DNA of 64,000 nt from Streptomyces sp. MH60. Its GTDB lineage: Bacteria > Actinomycetota > Actinomycetes > Streptomycetales > Streptomycetaceae. The position numbers were made by a program, and so were the translations under genes. The notes beneath the pieces are model-generated. The model ran no database searches, was not told the DNA's origin, and was given only the letters and a program-made list of their open reading frames with translations. Where the stretch lies: the NCBI RefSeq assembly GCF_002939385.1, contig NZ_MULI01000015.1, positions 1-64,000 on the forward strand. Reading direction: 5' to 3'. This document shows, piece by piece, positions 26,283-34,955 of this stretch. The stretch's first letter is position 1. Each line of letters begins with the position of its first letter.

Positions 26283-27517
26283 CTCTTCCGGTACTGCCTC
26301 TCCGTCGCCTCTTCCAAGTGGTCAACGGCGGTACGCCCACCTCGGATGCCACGAACTGGGGCGGAGACGTCCCCTGGGGCGGAGACGTCCCCTGGGCCAC
26401 ACCGGCTGACTTCAGCGGGCGTCTGACCGAAGTCGTGACCACCCGACGAACCCTGACACAGAGCGGCGCCCGCTCCGGCTCCGTCGTGGTGCCTCGCGGG
26501 TCCCTCCTGGTGTCGACCCGAGCACCCATCGGGTACGTCTGCATCACCGGCACCGAAATGGCCTTCAACCAAGGATGCCGGGCTCTCGTCCCGGAAGCGG
26601 CTGTCGACGTCCGGTTCTTCGGCTACCAGCTGGAGGCGCGTCGGCTCGATCTGCAGGCCGACGGCCTTGGTACGACTTTCTTGGAACTCTCCTCGGAGAG
26701 ATTGTCGTCATTCAAGGTTGTCGCACCTTCTCTGGACGAGCAGCGTCGCATCGCCGACTTCCTCAAAGCCGAAACGGGACGCATTGACCGGCTCATTCAC
26801 CTGTACGACCGCCTTTCCGGCCTGGCTGCTGAGAGAGCACAAAGAGTGCTGGACGAAGCGGTGGAATCCTGCCCACACCAGGTACCACTCCGTTACATCG
26901 TCCGTTTCCGCGAGGGCCCAGGCATCATGGCCGCCGACTTCCGGGACGACGGTGTCCCCCTCATCCGCATCGCCGGCCTCAAGAAGGGTGAAGTGACACT
27001 CAACGGTTGTAACTTCCTCGACCGCGAAAGAGTCGCTCACCAATGGTCACAGTTCCGACTCCGCCTGGGCGACCGCCTCATCAGCGGAAGCGCGACAATG
27101 GGAGGGGTCTCCGTCGTCCGGAACCCGGCCGTCGTTGACTCCATTCCATACACCGGACTCATCATTCTTCGACCAGCACAGAAAAACGTAGAAATGGAGT
27201 ATGTGGAGGCATTTCTGCGCTCCTCTCACTTCATGCGCCAGATCCACTTGCTGAAGACCGGCGCCACCATGCAGCACTTCGGGCCGACTCATCTTTCTCA
27301 GGTGCATGCACCCCTGCCCTCACCCGCAGACCAGCGGACCATCGCCATGATCGCCAAGGAAGCGGTGCGCCACGCGTCTCTCTGTGAAGAGCAGACCAAG
27401 CGGCAGATCGCCTTGCTGGAGGAACGCCGCCAAGCCCTCATCACCGCCGCCGTAACCGGCCAGCTCGACGTCTCCACCGCCAGCGGGCGCAACGTGACCG
27501 AGGGAGTTTCCGCATGA
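26279..27517 (+). CDS. hsdS: Type I restriction-modification system, specificity subunit
   Basis: The protein has 412 aa with two target-recognition domains, about 1-165 and 195-360. Each is followed by a conserved helix: LDEQRRIADFLKAETGRIDRLI and PADQRTIAMIAKEAV..QTKRQIALLEERRQALITAAVTGQLDV. It decides the DNA sequence recognised by HsdM and HsdR. In the first domain the usual WGGDVPWATP motif is lengthened by an exact 18-bp tandem duplication, giving GGDVPWGGDVPW. Codon use around 27000-27320 is visibly richer in A and T than the flanking genes, which fits a swapped recognition domain. Its start and stop both overlap neighbours by ATGA. Confidence 0.92.
   Translation: MTLPVLPLRRLFQVVNGGTPTSDATNWGGDVPWGGDVPWATPADFSGRLTEVVTTRRTLTQSGARSGSVVVPRGSLLVSTRAPIGYVCITGTEMAFNQGCRALVPEAAVDVRFFGYQLEARRLDLQADGLGTTFLELSSERLSSFKVVAPSLDEQRRIADFLKAETGRIDRLIHLYDRLSGLAAERAQRVLDEAVESCPHQVPLRYIVRFREGPGIMAADFRDDGVPLIRIAGLKKGEVTLNGCNFLDRERVAHQWSQFRLRLGDRLISGSATMGGVSVVRNPAVVDSIPYTGLIILRPAQKNVEMEYVEAFLRSSHFMRQIHLLKTGATMQHFGPTHLSQVHAPLPSPADQRTIAMIAKEAVRHASLCEEQTKRQIALLEERRQALITAAVTGQLDVSTASGRNVTEGVSA
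26361..26396. repeat. 18-bp tandem duplication in hsdS
   Basis: GCGGAGACGTCCCCTGGG occurs twice without interruption, at 26361-26378 and 26379-26396. It adds six residues to the first target-recognition domain. Slippage between the copies would keep the frame and could change the recognised DNA sequence. Confidence 0.95.
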
Positions 27518-30500
27518 GCCCCGTGCACGACGAGTCCTCCTTCGGTTCCGCCATTGTCGCCGCCCTCTGCGAGCGTGGTTGGCGGGAGGCGAACCCCGAG
27601 GACTACCAGGCCGACATCGGCCTCGACACCAACGAGCTGTTCACCTTCATCGGCGCGACGCAGGGCGACGAGTGGAACGAGCTGCTCACCGTCTACGGCG
27701 GGAACGCCACCGAGGCGCAGCGCGGATTCGCGCAGCGCCTCGACCGGGCCATCGCCGATGACGGGCTGCTCCACGTCCTCCGCAACGGAGTGAAGGACCG
27801 TGGAGTCCGGCTCCGCGTCGCCTACTTCAGGCCGAACCTCATTTCCGCGGACTCCGTCCTCGACGGCTACCGGGCCAACCGTCTCACCGTCGTCCGCGAG
27901 CTTCCCTACGCCACCAAGCAGGCCGACTGGGGCCACCGCCTCGACCTCACCCTGTTCCTCAACGGCATCCCAATCGCCACCGCTGAGCTGAAGAACCCGC
28001 TCACCGGTCAGGGCGTCGAGCAGGCCAAGGAGCAGTACCGGACCGACCGCAACCCGACCGAGCTGATCTTCACGCGTCGCGCGATCGCGAACTTCGCCGT
28101 CGACCCGGACTTGGTCTTCGTCACCACGCAGCTCCGCGGCAAGAGCACTCGCTTCCTGCCGTTCAACACCGGCTCGAACGGCCCCGGCCTGCCCGGCGGG
28201 GCTGGCAACCTGGCTCCCACCGCGCACGGCAAGTACGCCACCTCCTACCTCTGGGAAGAGGTCTGGCAGCGGGACAACTGGCTCGACCTGCTCCAGCGCT
28301 TCGTGCACCAGCAGAAGCAGAAGACGCCCGGCGGCGGCACCACCAAGACGACGATCTTCCCCCGCTTCCACCAATGGGACGTAGTCCGCAAGCTCACCGC
28401 GCACGCCTCCGTCCACGGCGCCGGCCAGAACTACCTGATCATGGCGTCCGCCGGGTCCGGCAAGTCGAACACCATCGGCTGGCTGGCCCACCGCCTCAGC
28501 GACCTGCACGCTCGCCGTGATCCCGCCGTCCTGCGGCCGGACGCCCTCGCCGACGGCCGTATCAAGCCTGGCGAGCCGGTCTTCGACAAGGTCATCGTCA
28601 TCACCGACCGCCGTGCCCTGGACGCACAGCTCTCGGCAACGGTCGGCAGCTTCTCGCAGACGGACGGCCTGGTCGTGAAGGTCGACGAGAAGCACGGAGC
28701 GAAGAGCGAACAGCTTGCCCGCGCCCTCTCCCGGGACACCGGCAAGATCGTCACCGTCACCCTGCACTCGTTCCCGGCGCTGCTGGACTACATCAAGCGC
28801 AACCCCACCGAGATCAAGGGCACCCGCTTCGCGATCATCGTGGACGAGGCGCACTCCTCGCAGTCCGGTGACGCCGCCACCGCAGTGAAGTCCGCCCTGC
28901 GCGACCTCGGCCTGGACGCCGACTCGGACGACGAAGGCGCGACCACCGTCACCGTGGACGACCAGCTCAAGGCGAAGGCGGTGGCACGCTCACGCGCCGC
29001 CAACCTCTCCTACTTCGCCTTCACGGCCACGCCCAAGTCCAAGACCCTCGAACTCTTCGGCACGGAAGGTGTGGAGAACGGCAAAACCGTCTACCGTCCG
29101 TTCCACACCTACTCCATGCGCCAGGCCATCGAGGAAGGCTTCATCCTCGACCCGCTGCGCAACTACGTCACCTACAACACCTACTGGAAGCTGGCGAACC
29201 TCAACCGCGACGAGAAGGAGGTTGACCCCTCCAAGGCGAACAGCCAGCTCGCCCGGTTCGCCCTCATGCACGAGCACACCGTGTCGCAGCACGCCATGGT
29301 GATCGTCGAGCACTTCCTCGCCCACACCCGCGGCCGGCTCGGCGGACGTGCCAAGGCCATGGTTGTCACGGCCTCCCGTCACTCCGCCGTCCAGATGGCC
29401 CGTGCCATCCGCAGCTACATCGCAGACCGCGAGTACGACACCAAGTACCCGGACCTCGGCGTGCTCGTCGCGATCTCCGGCACCCTCACCGTCGACGGTG
29501 AGGAGACCACGGAGGTCAAGGAGAACGGCGGCATTTCGGAGGCCGCGCTGCCGAAGGCGTTCGCGTACACCCGCGCCGACGACAAGGCCGCGAAGGCCGG
29601 CGGCAAGGGGCTGCAGGAGTACCGGATCCTCGTCGTCGCCGAGAAGTACCAGACCGGCTTCGACCAGCCACTCCTCACCACGATGTACGTCAACAAGACG
29701 CTGACCGGCATCGCCGCCGTGCAGACCCTCTCCCGCCTCAACCGCACCGCCGATCGCAAGTCCCAAGCAGACCTCGCCGTCCTGGATTTCGTCAACGACG
29801 CCGAGGACATCCAGGACGCCTTCCGCCCGTACTTCGAGGAGGCGCACACCCTGCCCTCCGACCCGAACCTCCTCTACACGGCCCAGAGCCGCGTCATGTC
29901 CGCGCCGATCATCTCGGAGCAGGACATGGACGAGTTCGTCGCCGCGTATCTGGAAGCGGAGAAGAAGGCGGGTGGCGTCCAGTCCAAGTGGGAGAAGCTG
30001 CACGCCGAGCTGTACCGGCTCCTCTCCCCCGCCGTGGTCCGCTTCACCGCCCTGCTGGAGAGTGAGGAGGAGGACGACGTCGAGACGGCCGAGGAATTCC
30101 GCGCCAACCTCAACGACTACGTCCGCAAGTACGGCTTCCTCGCGCAGATCGTCCCGTACCGCGACGCCGAGTTGGAACGCCTGCATCTCTACGGGCGTCA
30201 CCTGCTCAACCGTCTCCCCCGCCTTGCCGACGGTGGCGTCGACATAGGCGAGGTCGACCTCAGTCACCTGCGCGTCGAGAAGACCGGCGAGCACGACGTG
30301 TCCCTCAACCCCGAGGGCCCCGCCGAACTCAAGGGCTTCGGCGACGGCGTGGGCGGGGCCAAGGACGACGAGAAGTCCCTGCTGTCCGAACTGATCGACA
30401 AGTTCAACGCCAAGTTCGGTACGGAGTTCACGCAAGAAGACGTCCTCCCCGCCTTCAACGCGACCAAGGAGGACCCGAAGGTCCGCGCCGCCGCCGTCGT

Positions 30501-30696
30501 CAACGACGAGGCGAACTTCGGGATCGTCTTCGACAAGAAGTTCGAGGAGAACATGATGGATCATGTCTCCACGATCGACACCCTCGGCAAGCGGTACTTC
30601 GGCACCGACCGGGACTTCAAGTCCAACCTCGACCGCAGCGCCCGCCGCGCGGCCTGGCGGATGATCCGCCGGGAGGAAGGGCTGGAAGACCTCTGA
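27514..30696 (+). CDS. hsdR: Type I restriction-modification system, restriction subunit
   Basis: The protein has 1060 aa. The N-terminal nuclease domain has a PD-(D/E)xK core with AELKNP near residue 157. The SF2 translocase has Walker A ASAGSGKSNTIGWLAHRL near 311 and Walker B VDEAHSSQSG near 443, then YFAFTATPK (motif III) and QTLSRLNRT (motif VI). It pulls DNA and cuts it when the target site lacks methylation. The gene begins at ATG 27514 overlapping the hsdS stop, completing an intact hsdMSR operon. The C-terminus contains a long helical part that docks on HsdM. Confidence 0.95.
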   Translation: MSPVHDESSFGSAIVAALCERGWREANPEDYQADIGLDTNELFTFIGATQGDEWNELLTVYGGNATEAQRGFAQRLDRAIADDGLLHVLRNGVKDRGVRLRVAYFRPNLISADSVLDGYRANRLTVVRELPYATKQADWGHRLDLTLFLNGIPIATAELKNPLTGQGVEQAKEQYRTDRNPTELIFTRRAIANFAVDPDLVFVTTQLRGKSTRFLPFNTGSNGPGLPGGAGNLAPTAHGKYATSYLWEEVWQRDNWLDLLQRFVHQQKQKTPGGGTTKTTIFPRFHQWDVVRKLTAHASVHGAGQNYLIMASAGSGKSNTIGWLAHRLSDLHARRDPAVLRPDALADGRIKPGEPVFDKVIVITDRRALDAQLSATVGSFSQTDGLVVKVDEKHGAKSEQLARALSRDTGKIVTVTLHSFPALLDYIKRNPTEIKGTRFAIIVDEAHSSQSGDAATAVKSALRDLGLDADSDDEGATTVTVDDQLKAKAVARSRAANLSYFAFTATPKSKTLELFGTEGVENGKTVYRPFHTYSMRQAIEEGFILDPLRNYVTYNTYWKLANLNRDEKEVDPSKANSQLARFALMHEHTVSQHAMVIVEHFLAHTRGRLGGRAKAMVVTASRHSAVQMARAIRSYIADREYDTKYPDLGVLVAISGTLTVDGEETTEVKENGGISEAALPKAFAYTRADDKAAKAGGKGLQEYRILVVAEKYQTGFDQPLLTTMYVNKTLTGIAAVQTLSRLNRTADRKSQADLAVLDFVNDAEDIQDAFRPYFEEAHTLPSDPNLLYTAQSRVMSAPIISEQDMDEFVAAYLEAEKKAGGVQSKWEKLHAELYRLLSPAVVRFTALLESEEEDDVETAEEFRANLNDYVRKYGFLAQIVPYRDAELERLHLYGRHLLNRLPRLADGGVDIGEVDLSHLRVEKTGEHDVSLNPEGPAELKGFGDGVGGAKDDEKSLLSELIDKFNAKFGTEFTQEDVLPAFNATKEDPKVRAAAVVNDEANFGIVFDKKFEENMMDHVSTIDTLGKRYFGTDRDFKSNLDRSARRAAWRMIRREEGLEDL

Positions 30697-30937
30697 CAGT
30701 CGGGGCACCGGACCCACTCGAGATGCCGGTGTCCCCCGGACGCGCCTGTTGGGCAGGAACGGGCTTGCAGGCTGCGCCGGATTCCAAGATCGCCGGAGTC
30801 ACCGTCCCTTCGACAGCACTTCAGCGCCCTAACCAGCGGAATCGGACGCAGCCCCCGAGGCGCCACTCGCGCCCCAGAGCTGCCCCAACCCGACCGACAG
30901 CACATGAAGCATCCGCCGACTCCGTCAGCCGATAGTC

Positions 30938-33136
30938 GTGAAAGATCAACGCTACACTGCGTCAGGAGACGCAGCGCGTGGCATTGGGGGCAAAGTTAAG
31001 TTGGACGATACAGATCGCAAAGCGGCGACAGCGCCTATCCATATCCACCAGATCCGCACTGCGCTTCTGCAGCAGTACAAGGGACTTGTCTACGACGAGG
31101 ACCTCAATGGGTACGACCGAAACGGCTATGAACAGCGGTTCCTTTCCCGCGCATTAACCGCAGCCGCAGTACGCGAAGTGACCGGCTGCGATCACAAGAC
31201 CGCCGGCGCTTCTGTCATCGACGGCGAAGATGATCAAGGCATCGACGGCGTGGCTGTCACCGAGGGCACGCAGGAGGTCTGGCTCGTTCAGGCCAAGTGG
31301 AGCGACGAGGGCAAGGGCAAGCTCGATACCAACGCGGCGCACAAGCTCGTCGCTGGTCTCCGCCTCATCGAGCAGCGAAGCTTCGACCGCTTCAACGACC
31401 GCTTGGAGCCAATCGCCGCTCGTGTCAACGCAGCGATGCACGATGCCCGCCTGAAGGTGACTCTGGTCATCGCTGTCATGGGCGTGGGAACACTCAGCAG
31501 GGAAGCGACCAACATCCTGGAAGACGCTCAAAACGAGTTCAACGGCCTTGGACCGGTCCTTGAGTATCGAGTAGTCCACGCGGCGGACATCCTCCGACAG
31601 ATCCGTGAGGATCTCGCGCCCGAGCCGGTTCAGGTAACCGTGCGGATGACAAACTGGCTTAGGCGGAACACTCCGCTCACCGCGTACCAAGGCACGGTTC
31701 CCGCCAGCAACCTTGCCGAGTGGTTCCTGACACACGGAAGCCGTCTCTATGAGCAGAACTTGCGCCAGTCACTCGGTACTACCCGAGTCAATTCAGGCAT
31801 GCTGAACACTCTGGCCAATGAGCCGGAGAACTTCTGGCTTTTCAACAACGGCGTGACAGTGCTGTGCGATCGACTGGAAGAGGAGTGGCCAGGACGTCGT
31901 CGCCCAGACGAGCCTGTGCATCTGCATATCTCAGGAGTCAGCGTCGTAAACGGCGCCCAAACCGTCGCAGCCGCACATCGCGCCATGGAGGCCTCTACCG
32001 AAACAGTGGAGGACGCCGAGGTAACAGTCAAGGTGATCGTCGTTGACAAGCGCATGCCGGATCTCCCGCAGCGCATCACCGAGACGACAAATACACAGAA
32101 TCACGTGGAACAGCGCGACTTCATTGCCTTGGACGAGGTGCAGGCGATGATCCGCGAAGATTTTATGCTGTCCCTGCAAAAGTCCTACGTGTTCAAGCGT
32201 GGGGAGCCCGACCCGGCACCGGACGAGGGTTGCTCTGTTGTGCACGCCGCCATCGCCTTGGCCTGTGCGCACCGCAACACCGAACTTGCCGTGCGGGCAA
32301 AGCGGGACACAGACCTCCTGTGGGAGCGTGGCAGCAGAGGCGCCTATCCTCGCCTCTTCGGAGAGCGTCCGAGCGCCTTCCAAATCTGGCGTTCGGTGCT
32401 TGTGCACCGCGCTGTGGGCACCGCTCTCAACGAAGAACGCAAGCGGTTTCAAAAGCGCGCCGCCGACGTGAGCCAGCGGGGTGACCTACTCATCACCCAC
32501 CTGGTCTTTCAGCTTCTCGACCAGGATCGCATCGATGATCCGGAGTATGACTGGGACGCGGTACTGCAGGAAGTGCCTGCACTCACCAATCGGGTCCTGT
32601 CCTGGTTGATCCACCACATCGACACGGAGTACGGGCCCACGTCCTTCCTCAGCGGAACACTCACTGACGCCGGGCGTTGCAAGCGGCTCGCGGAGTTGGT
32701 ACTGCGTGACGCCCAACGCGAAGGGGTCATCCCCGACCTGCCCACGATCTACAAGGCCACCAAGGGGAGCAAACGCAAGCCACGCCGCCCCAACGCTGTA
32801 CCCACTCTTGTAGACAGCGGAAGGATCAAGAACGGCACCCCGGTCCGACTGCGCCTGTGGAACAAGCCCGAGATCGAAGCGCTCAACCCTTGGCTCGCGG
32901 AGGACCCTCGACGCGGTGAAGCCACCTGGGTGAACGATCGGACGCGGTGCCTCGTGTGGGCGGTCGACGGGAAAGCCTACTCGCCGACTCGGTTGGTCCT
33001 GAACCTCTACGAACTCGCTGGCTGGCAGGAGGCCCCCGTGGCAGTTCAAGGGCCAGCACGATGGACGGTGGACGGTACCGCCACCCTCTCTGATCTCGCA
33101 CGGGCCCTGCACGATGAGCAGGCCGAACAAGAGTAG
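30938..33136 (+). CDS. AIPR-family abortive infection phage-resistance protein
   Basis: The protein has about 732 aa. An N-terminal Mrr-like part (DDQGIDGVAV...EVWLVQAKWS) looks like a PD-(D/E)xK nuclease core. The AIPR domain follows, with FWLFNNGVTVLCDRL, SVVNGAQTVAAAHRAM and ITETTNTQNHVEQRDFIALDEVQ. Such proteins are tied to abortive infection and often lie beside restriction systems. The start is uncertain, because GTG 30938 has no clear ribosome site and a TTG at 31001 is possible. Base composition is lower in GC than in most of the window. It lies 241 bp after hsdR in the same direction, and it may have its own promoter. Confidence 0.85.
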   Translation: MKDQRYTASGDAARGIGGKVKLDDTDRKAATAPIHIHQIRTALLQQYKGLVYDEDLNGYDRNGYEQRFLSRALTAAAVREVTGCDHKTAGASVIDGEDDQGIDGVAVTEGTQEVWLVQAKWSDEGKGKLDTNAAHKLVAGLRLIEQRSFDRFNDRLEPIAARVNAAMHDARLKVTLVIAVMGVGTLSREATNILEDAQNEFNGLGPVLEYRVVHAADILRQIREDLAPEPVQVTVRMTNWLRRNTPLTAYQGTVPASNLAEWFLTHGSRLYEQNLRQSLGTTRVNSGMLNTLANEPENFWLFNNGVTVLCDRLEEEWPGRRRPDEPVHLHISGVSVVNGAQTVAAAHRAMEASTETVEDAEVTVKVIVVDKRMPDLPQRITETTNTQNHVEQRDFIALDEVQAMIREDFMLSLQKSYVFKRGEPDPAPDEGCSVVHAAIALACAHRNTELAVRAKRDTDLLWERGSRGAYPRLFGERPSAFQIWRSVLVHRAVGTALNEERKRFQKRAADVSQRGDLLITHLVFQLLDQDRIDDPEYDWDAVLQEVPALTNRVLSWLIHHIDTEYGPTSFLSGTLTDAGRCKRLAELVLRDAQREGVIPDLPTIYKATKGSKRKPRRPNAVPTLVDSGRIKNGTPVRLRLWNKPEIEALNPWLAEDPRRGEATWVNDRTRCLVWAVDGKAYSPTRLVLNLYELAGWQEAPVAVQGPARWTVDGTATLSDLARALHDEQAEQE

Positions 33137-33315
33137 GCGCGAGGTAGCGTGCGCCCGGCCCGCCAGTCGTACACGGAACCTTCTGTGACATGCCGAGGTA
33201 CGAGCCACGCGTGAACCTGGCAGGTGATCCGACGAAGTAGGAGCGGACGACTCTCGACAGCGGCTGGAGCACCGGCACCGAGTGGGTGCGGGCGCCCCAG
33301 GACGCATTGCCTGCC

Positions 33316-33507
33316 TCAGCCGCGCGCGGCCTGCTCTACGAAGGCGGACCAGGCATTGGCGTCAACGCTGAGCACTGAGCCCGTTGCCCGTTTCGAGTCC
33401 CTGACCAGGACACCATCCGACACGAGGCAGACCTCGACACATTCGCCTCCCTCCCCACTGCTGTGGCTGCTCTTGAACCAGTGGGGCTCCCTTGCCTGGT
33501 GGTTCAT
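33316..33507 (-). CDS. DUF397 domain protein
   Basis: The protein has 63 aa and shows the full DUF397 pattern: WFKSSHSSGEGGECVEVCLVSDGVLVRDSK, then WSAFVEQA. In Streptomyces such proteins are usually partners of an XRE regulator with a DUF5753 domain and an anti-sigma-like ATPase, and modulate development or antibiotic production (the abaA type locus). The start ATG overlaps the stop of the XRE gene by ATGA, so the two are coupled. Confidence 0.92.
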   Translation of the reverse strand: MNHQAREPHWFKSSHSSGEGGECVEVCLVSDGVLVRDSKRATGSVLSVDANAWSAFVEQAARG

Positions 33508-34358
33508 CTCTCTCCCAGAAGTCCCTCGACGAAAGCCATCGACTCACGCGGAGTCAGGGCTTGCGCCCTGAGAATGCCGTACTGCTCCTCGACATCCCGC
33601 ACCTCATCCCGCTCGTTGTAGAGGCGGCTGGTCCGCTGGACTTCAACGTAAGCCATGCGCTGTCCGTCCCTGATCTCGATGAGGGTGAACGGACCGCCCA
33701 GGCCGCAGTGTTCGCTGCCGGAAGTAGGCATGACCTGGATCTCCACGTTCCGTCGTTGGCCGTGGAGGAGAATCTCCTCGAGTTGGCCTCTCTGCGTGGA
33801 CGCACCGCCGAGCGGCCGACGCAGAACCGACTCCTCGATCACGAAACTGAGTGTCGGGAGCGGACTCCGGGCGAAGATCTCCTGTCGGGCCAATCGAGCG
33901 GACACCCGCTGCTCGACGGTCGCCTCGTCGAGGAGAGGCCTGCGCATGGCGAAGACCGCACGTGCGTGGTCTTCGGTCTGGAGCAGACCGGGCACCGCGA
34001 GTGCTCCGTAGACGTGAAGAGAGACAGCCTCTTCCTCCAACCGCGCCATGTCCCGGAAGAAGGCGGGGTACCGCGCCCGGCCCACCTCTTCCTTCATGGC
34101 CAGCAGCAACCCTCCTGCGCCCAACACCTCGTCTGCCTGATCGATGAACCGAGGCTGTGGAACCCGACGGCCCTGCTCGTACGAGGCGATTGCGTCCGCC
34201 GAATACCCGACTCGCTTCCCGAACTCGGCCCGCTCAAGCCCCGCCCGCACCCGCAGCAGCTTCAGCTGGCGTCCGAACGCGGTCACCACGCCCGACCCCG
34301 GTTCGTCGTCCGGCCGCTGCTGCCGCTGCGCCGCCGTCTCCTCGTCCCTCAGGGTCAC
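33504..34358 (-). CDS. XRE-family regulator with DUF5753 domain
   Basis: The protein has 284 aa. The HTH is at about residues 28-75 (LKLLRVRAGLERAEFGKRVGYSADAIASYEQGRRVP). The DUF5753 part follows (VSLHVYGALAVPGLLQTEDHARAVF, LRRPLGG...QLEEILLHGQRRNVEIQVMP). It is expected to bind DNA and to be controlled by the DUF397 partner encoded next. The HATPase gene is divergent on the other side with 127 bp between the starts. The set is a common Streptomyces regulatory module and not a defence gene as far as is known. Confidence 0.92.
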   Translation of the reverse strand: MTLRDEETAAQRQQRPDDEPGSGVVTAFGRQLKLLRVRAGLERAEFGKRVGYSADAIASYEQGRRVPQPRFIDQADEVLGAGGLLLAMKEEVGRARYPAFFRDMARLEEEAVSLHVYGALAVPGLLQTEDHARAVFAMRRPLLDEATVEQRVSARLARQEIFARSPLPTLSFVIEESVLRRPLGGASTQRGQLEEILLHGQRRNVEIQVMPTSGSEHCGLGGPFTLIEIRDGQRMAYVEVQRTSRLYNERDEVRDVEEQYGILRAQALTPRESMAFVEGLLGER

Positions 34359-34485
34359 CCGTCCCCGCCTCCCGCCCTCTCCCCGCGTACCACCACGTAC
34401 AGCGCCCGCGTCCGCCCCGTACGACGGTCCGACGTCAGCGCGTCACCACCGGTCACGCTAGGCCACGGACCGCCACCGTGAGTGC

Positions 34486-34929
34486 ATGACCGCAACACAA
34501 CCACCCCTCACGGTGCACAGGTTCGCCATGAGCTTCAACTCCACCCCGCGCGGCGCCCGCCTCGCCCGGCGCCTGTGCGCGCACCGGCTGGACACCTGGG
34601 GGATCCCCTACGACACCGACGCGCACGACGTCGTCGCACTGATCGTCTCGGAGCTGTGCGGCAACGCCGTACGGCACGGGCACGTCGCCGGCCGGGACTT
34701 CCGCGTCCTGCTCACCGCCGCCCCGGCCACCGGCACCGTACGGATCGAGGTCACCGACACCCGGGGCGAACGCCTTCCCCGCGTGCCCGCCGCCCACACC
34801 GAGGAGGCCGACCCGCGCGAGGGCGGGCGCGGCCTCCTGCTCGTCGAGGCTCTTGCCGACCGCTGGGGCTGGAGTCCCCGCGTCGACGGCGGTCCCGGCA
34901 AGACGGTGTGGGCGGAGTGCGCCGTGTGA
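34486..34929 (+). CDS. RsbW-like ATP-binding protein (HATPase_c_2)
   Basis: The protein has 147 aa. The Bergerat ATPase boxes are ELCGNAVRHG (N box), IEVTDTRGE (G1) and EGGRGLLLVEALADRWG (G2). Similar proteins are anti-sigma factors or small kinases of the SpoIIAB/RsbW kind. It is divergent from the XRE/DUF397 pair and should act in the same regulatory circuit. A hairpin follows the stop. Confidence 0.9.
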   Translation: MTATQPPLTVHRFAMSFNSTPRGARLARRLCAHRLDTWGIPYDTDAHDVVALIVSELCGNAVRHGHVAGRDFRVLLTAAPATGTVRIEVTDTRGERLPRVPAAHTEEADPREGGRGLLLVEALADRWGWSPRVDGGPGKTVWAECAV

Positions 34930-34938
34930 AGGTGGCTG

Positions 34939-34955
34939 CCTGCGGACGGCGCAGG
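34939..34955. terminator. Small hairpin between convergent genes
   Basis: CCTGCG at 34939-34944 and CGCAGG at 34950-34955 pair around a 5-nt loop, between the stop of the ATPase gene and the stop of the convergent exported protein. The stem is short, so the terminator role is tentative. Confidence 0.35.
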
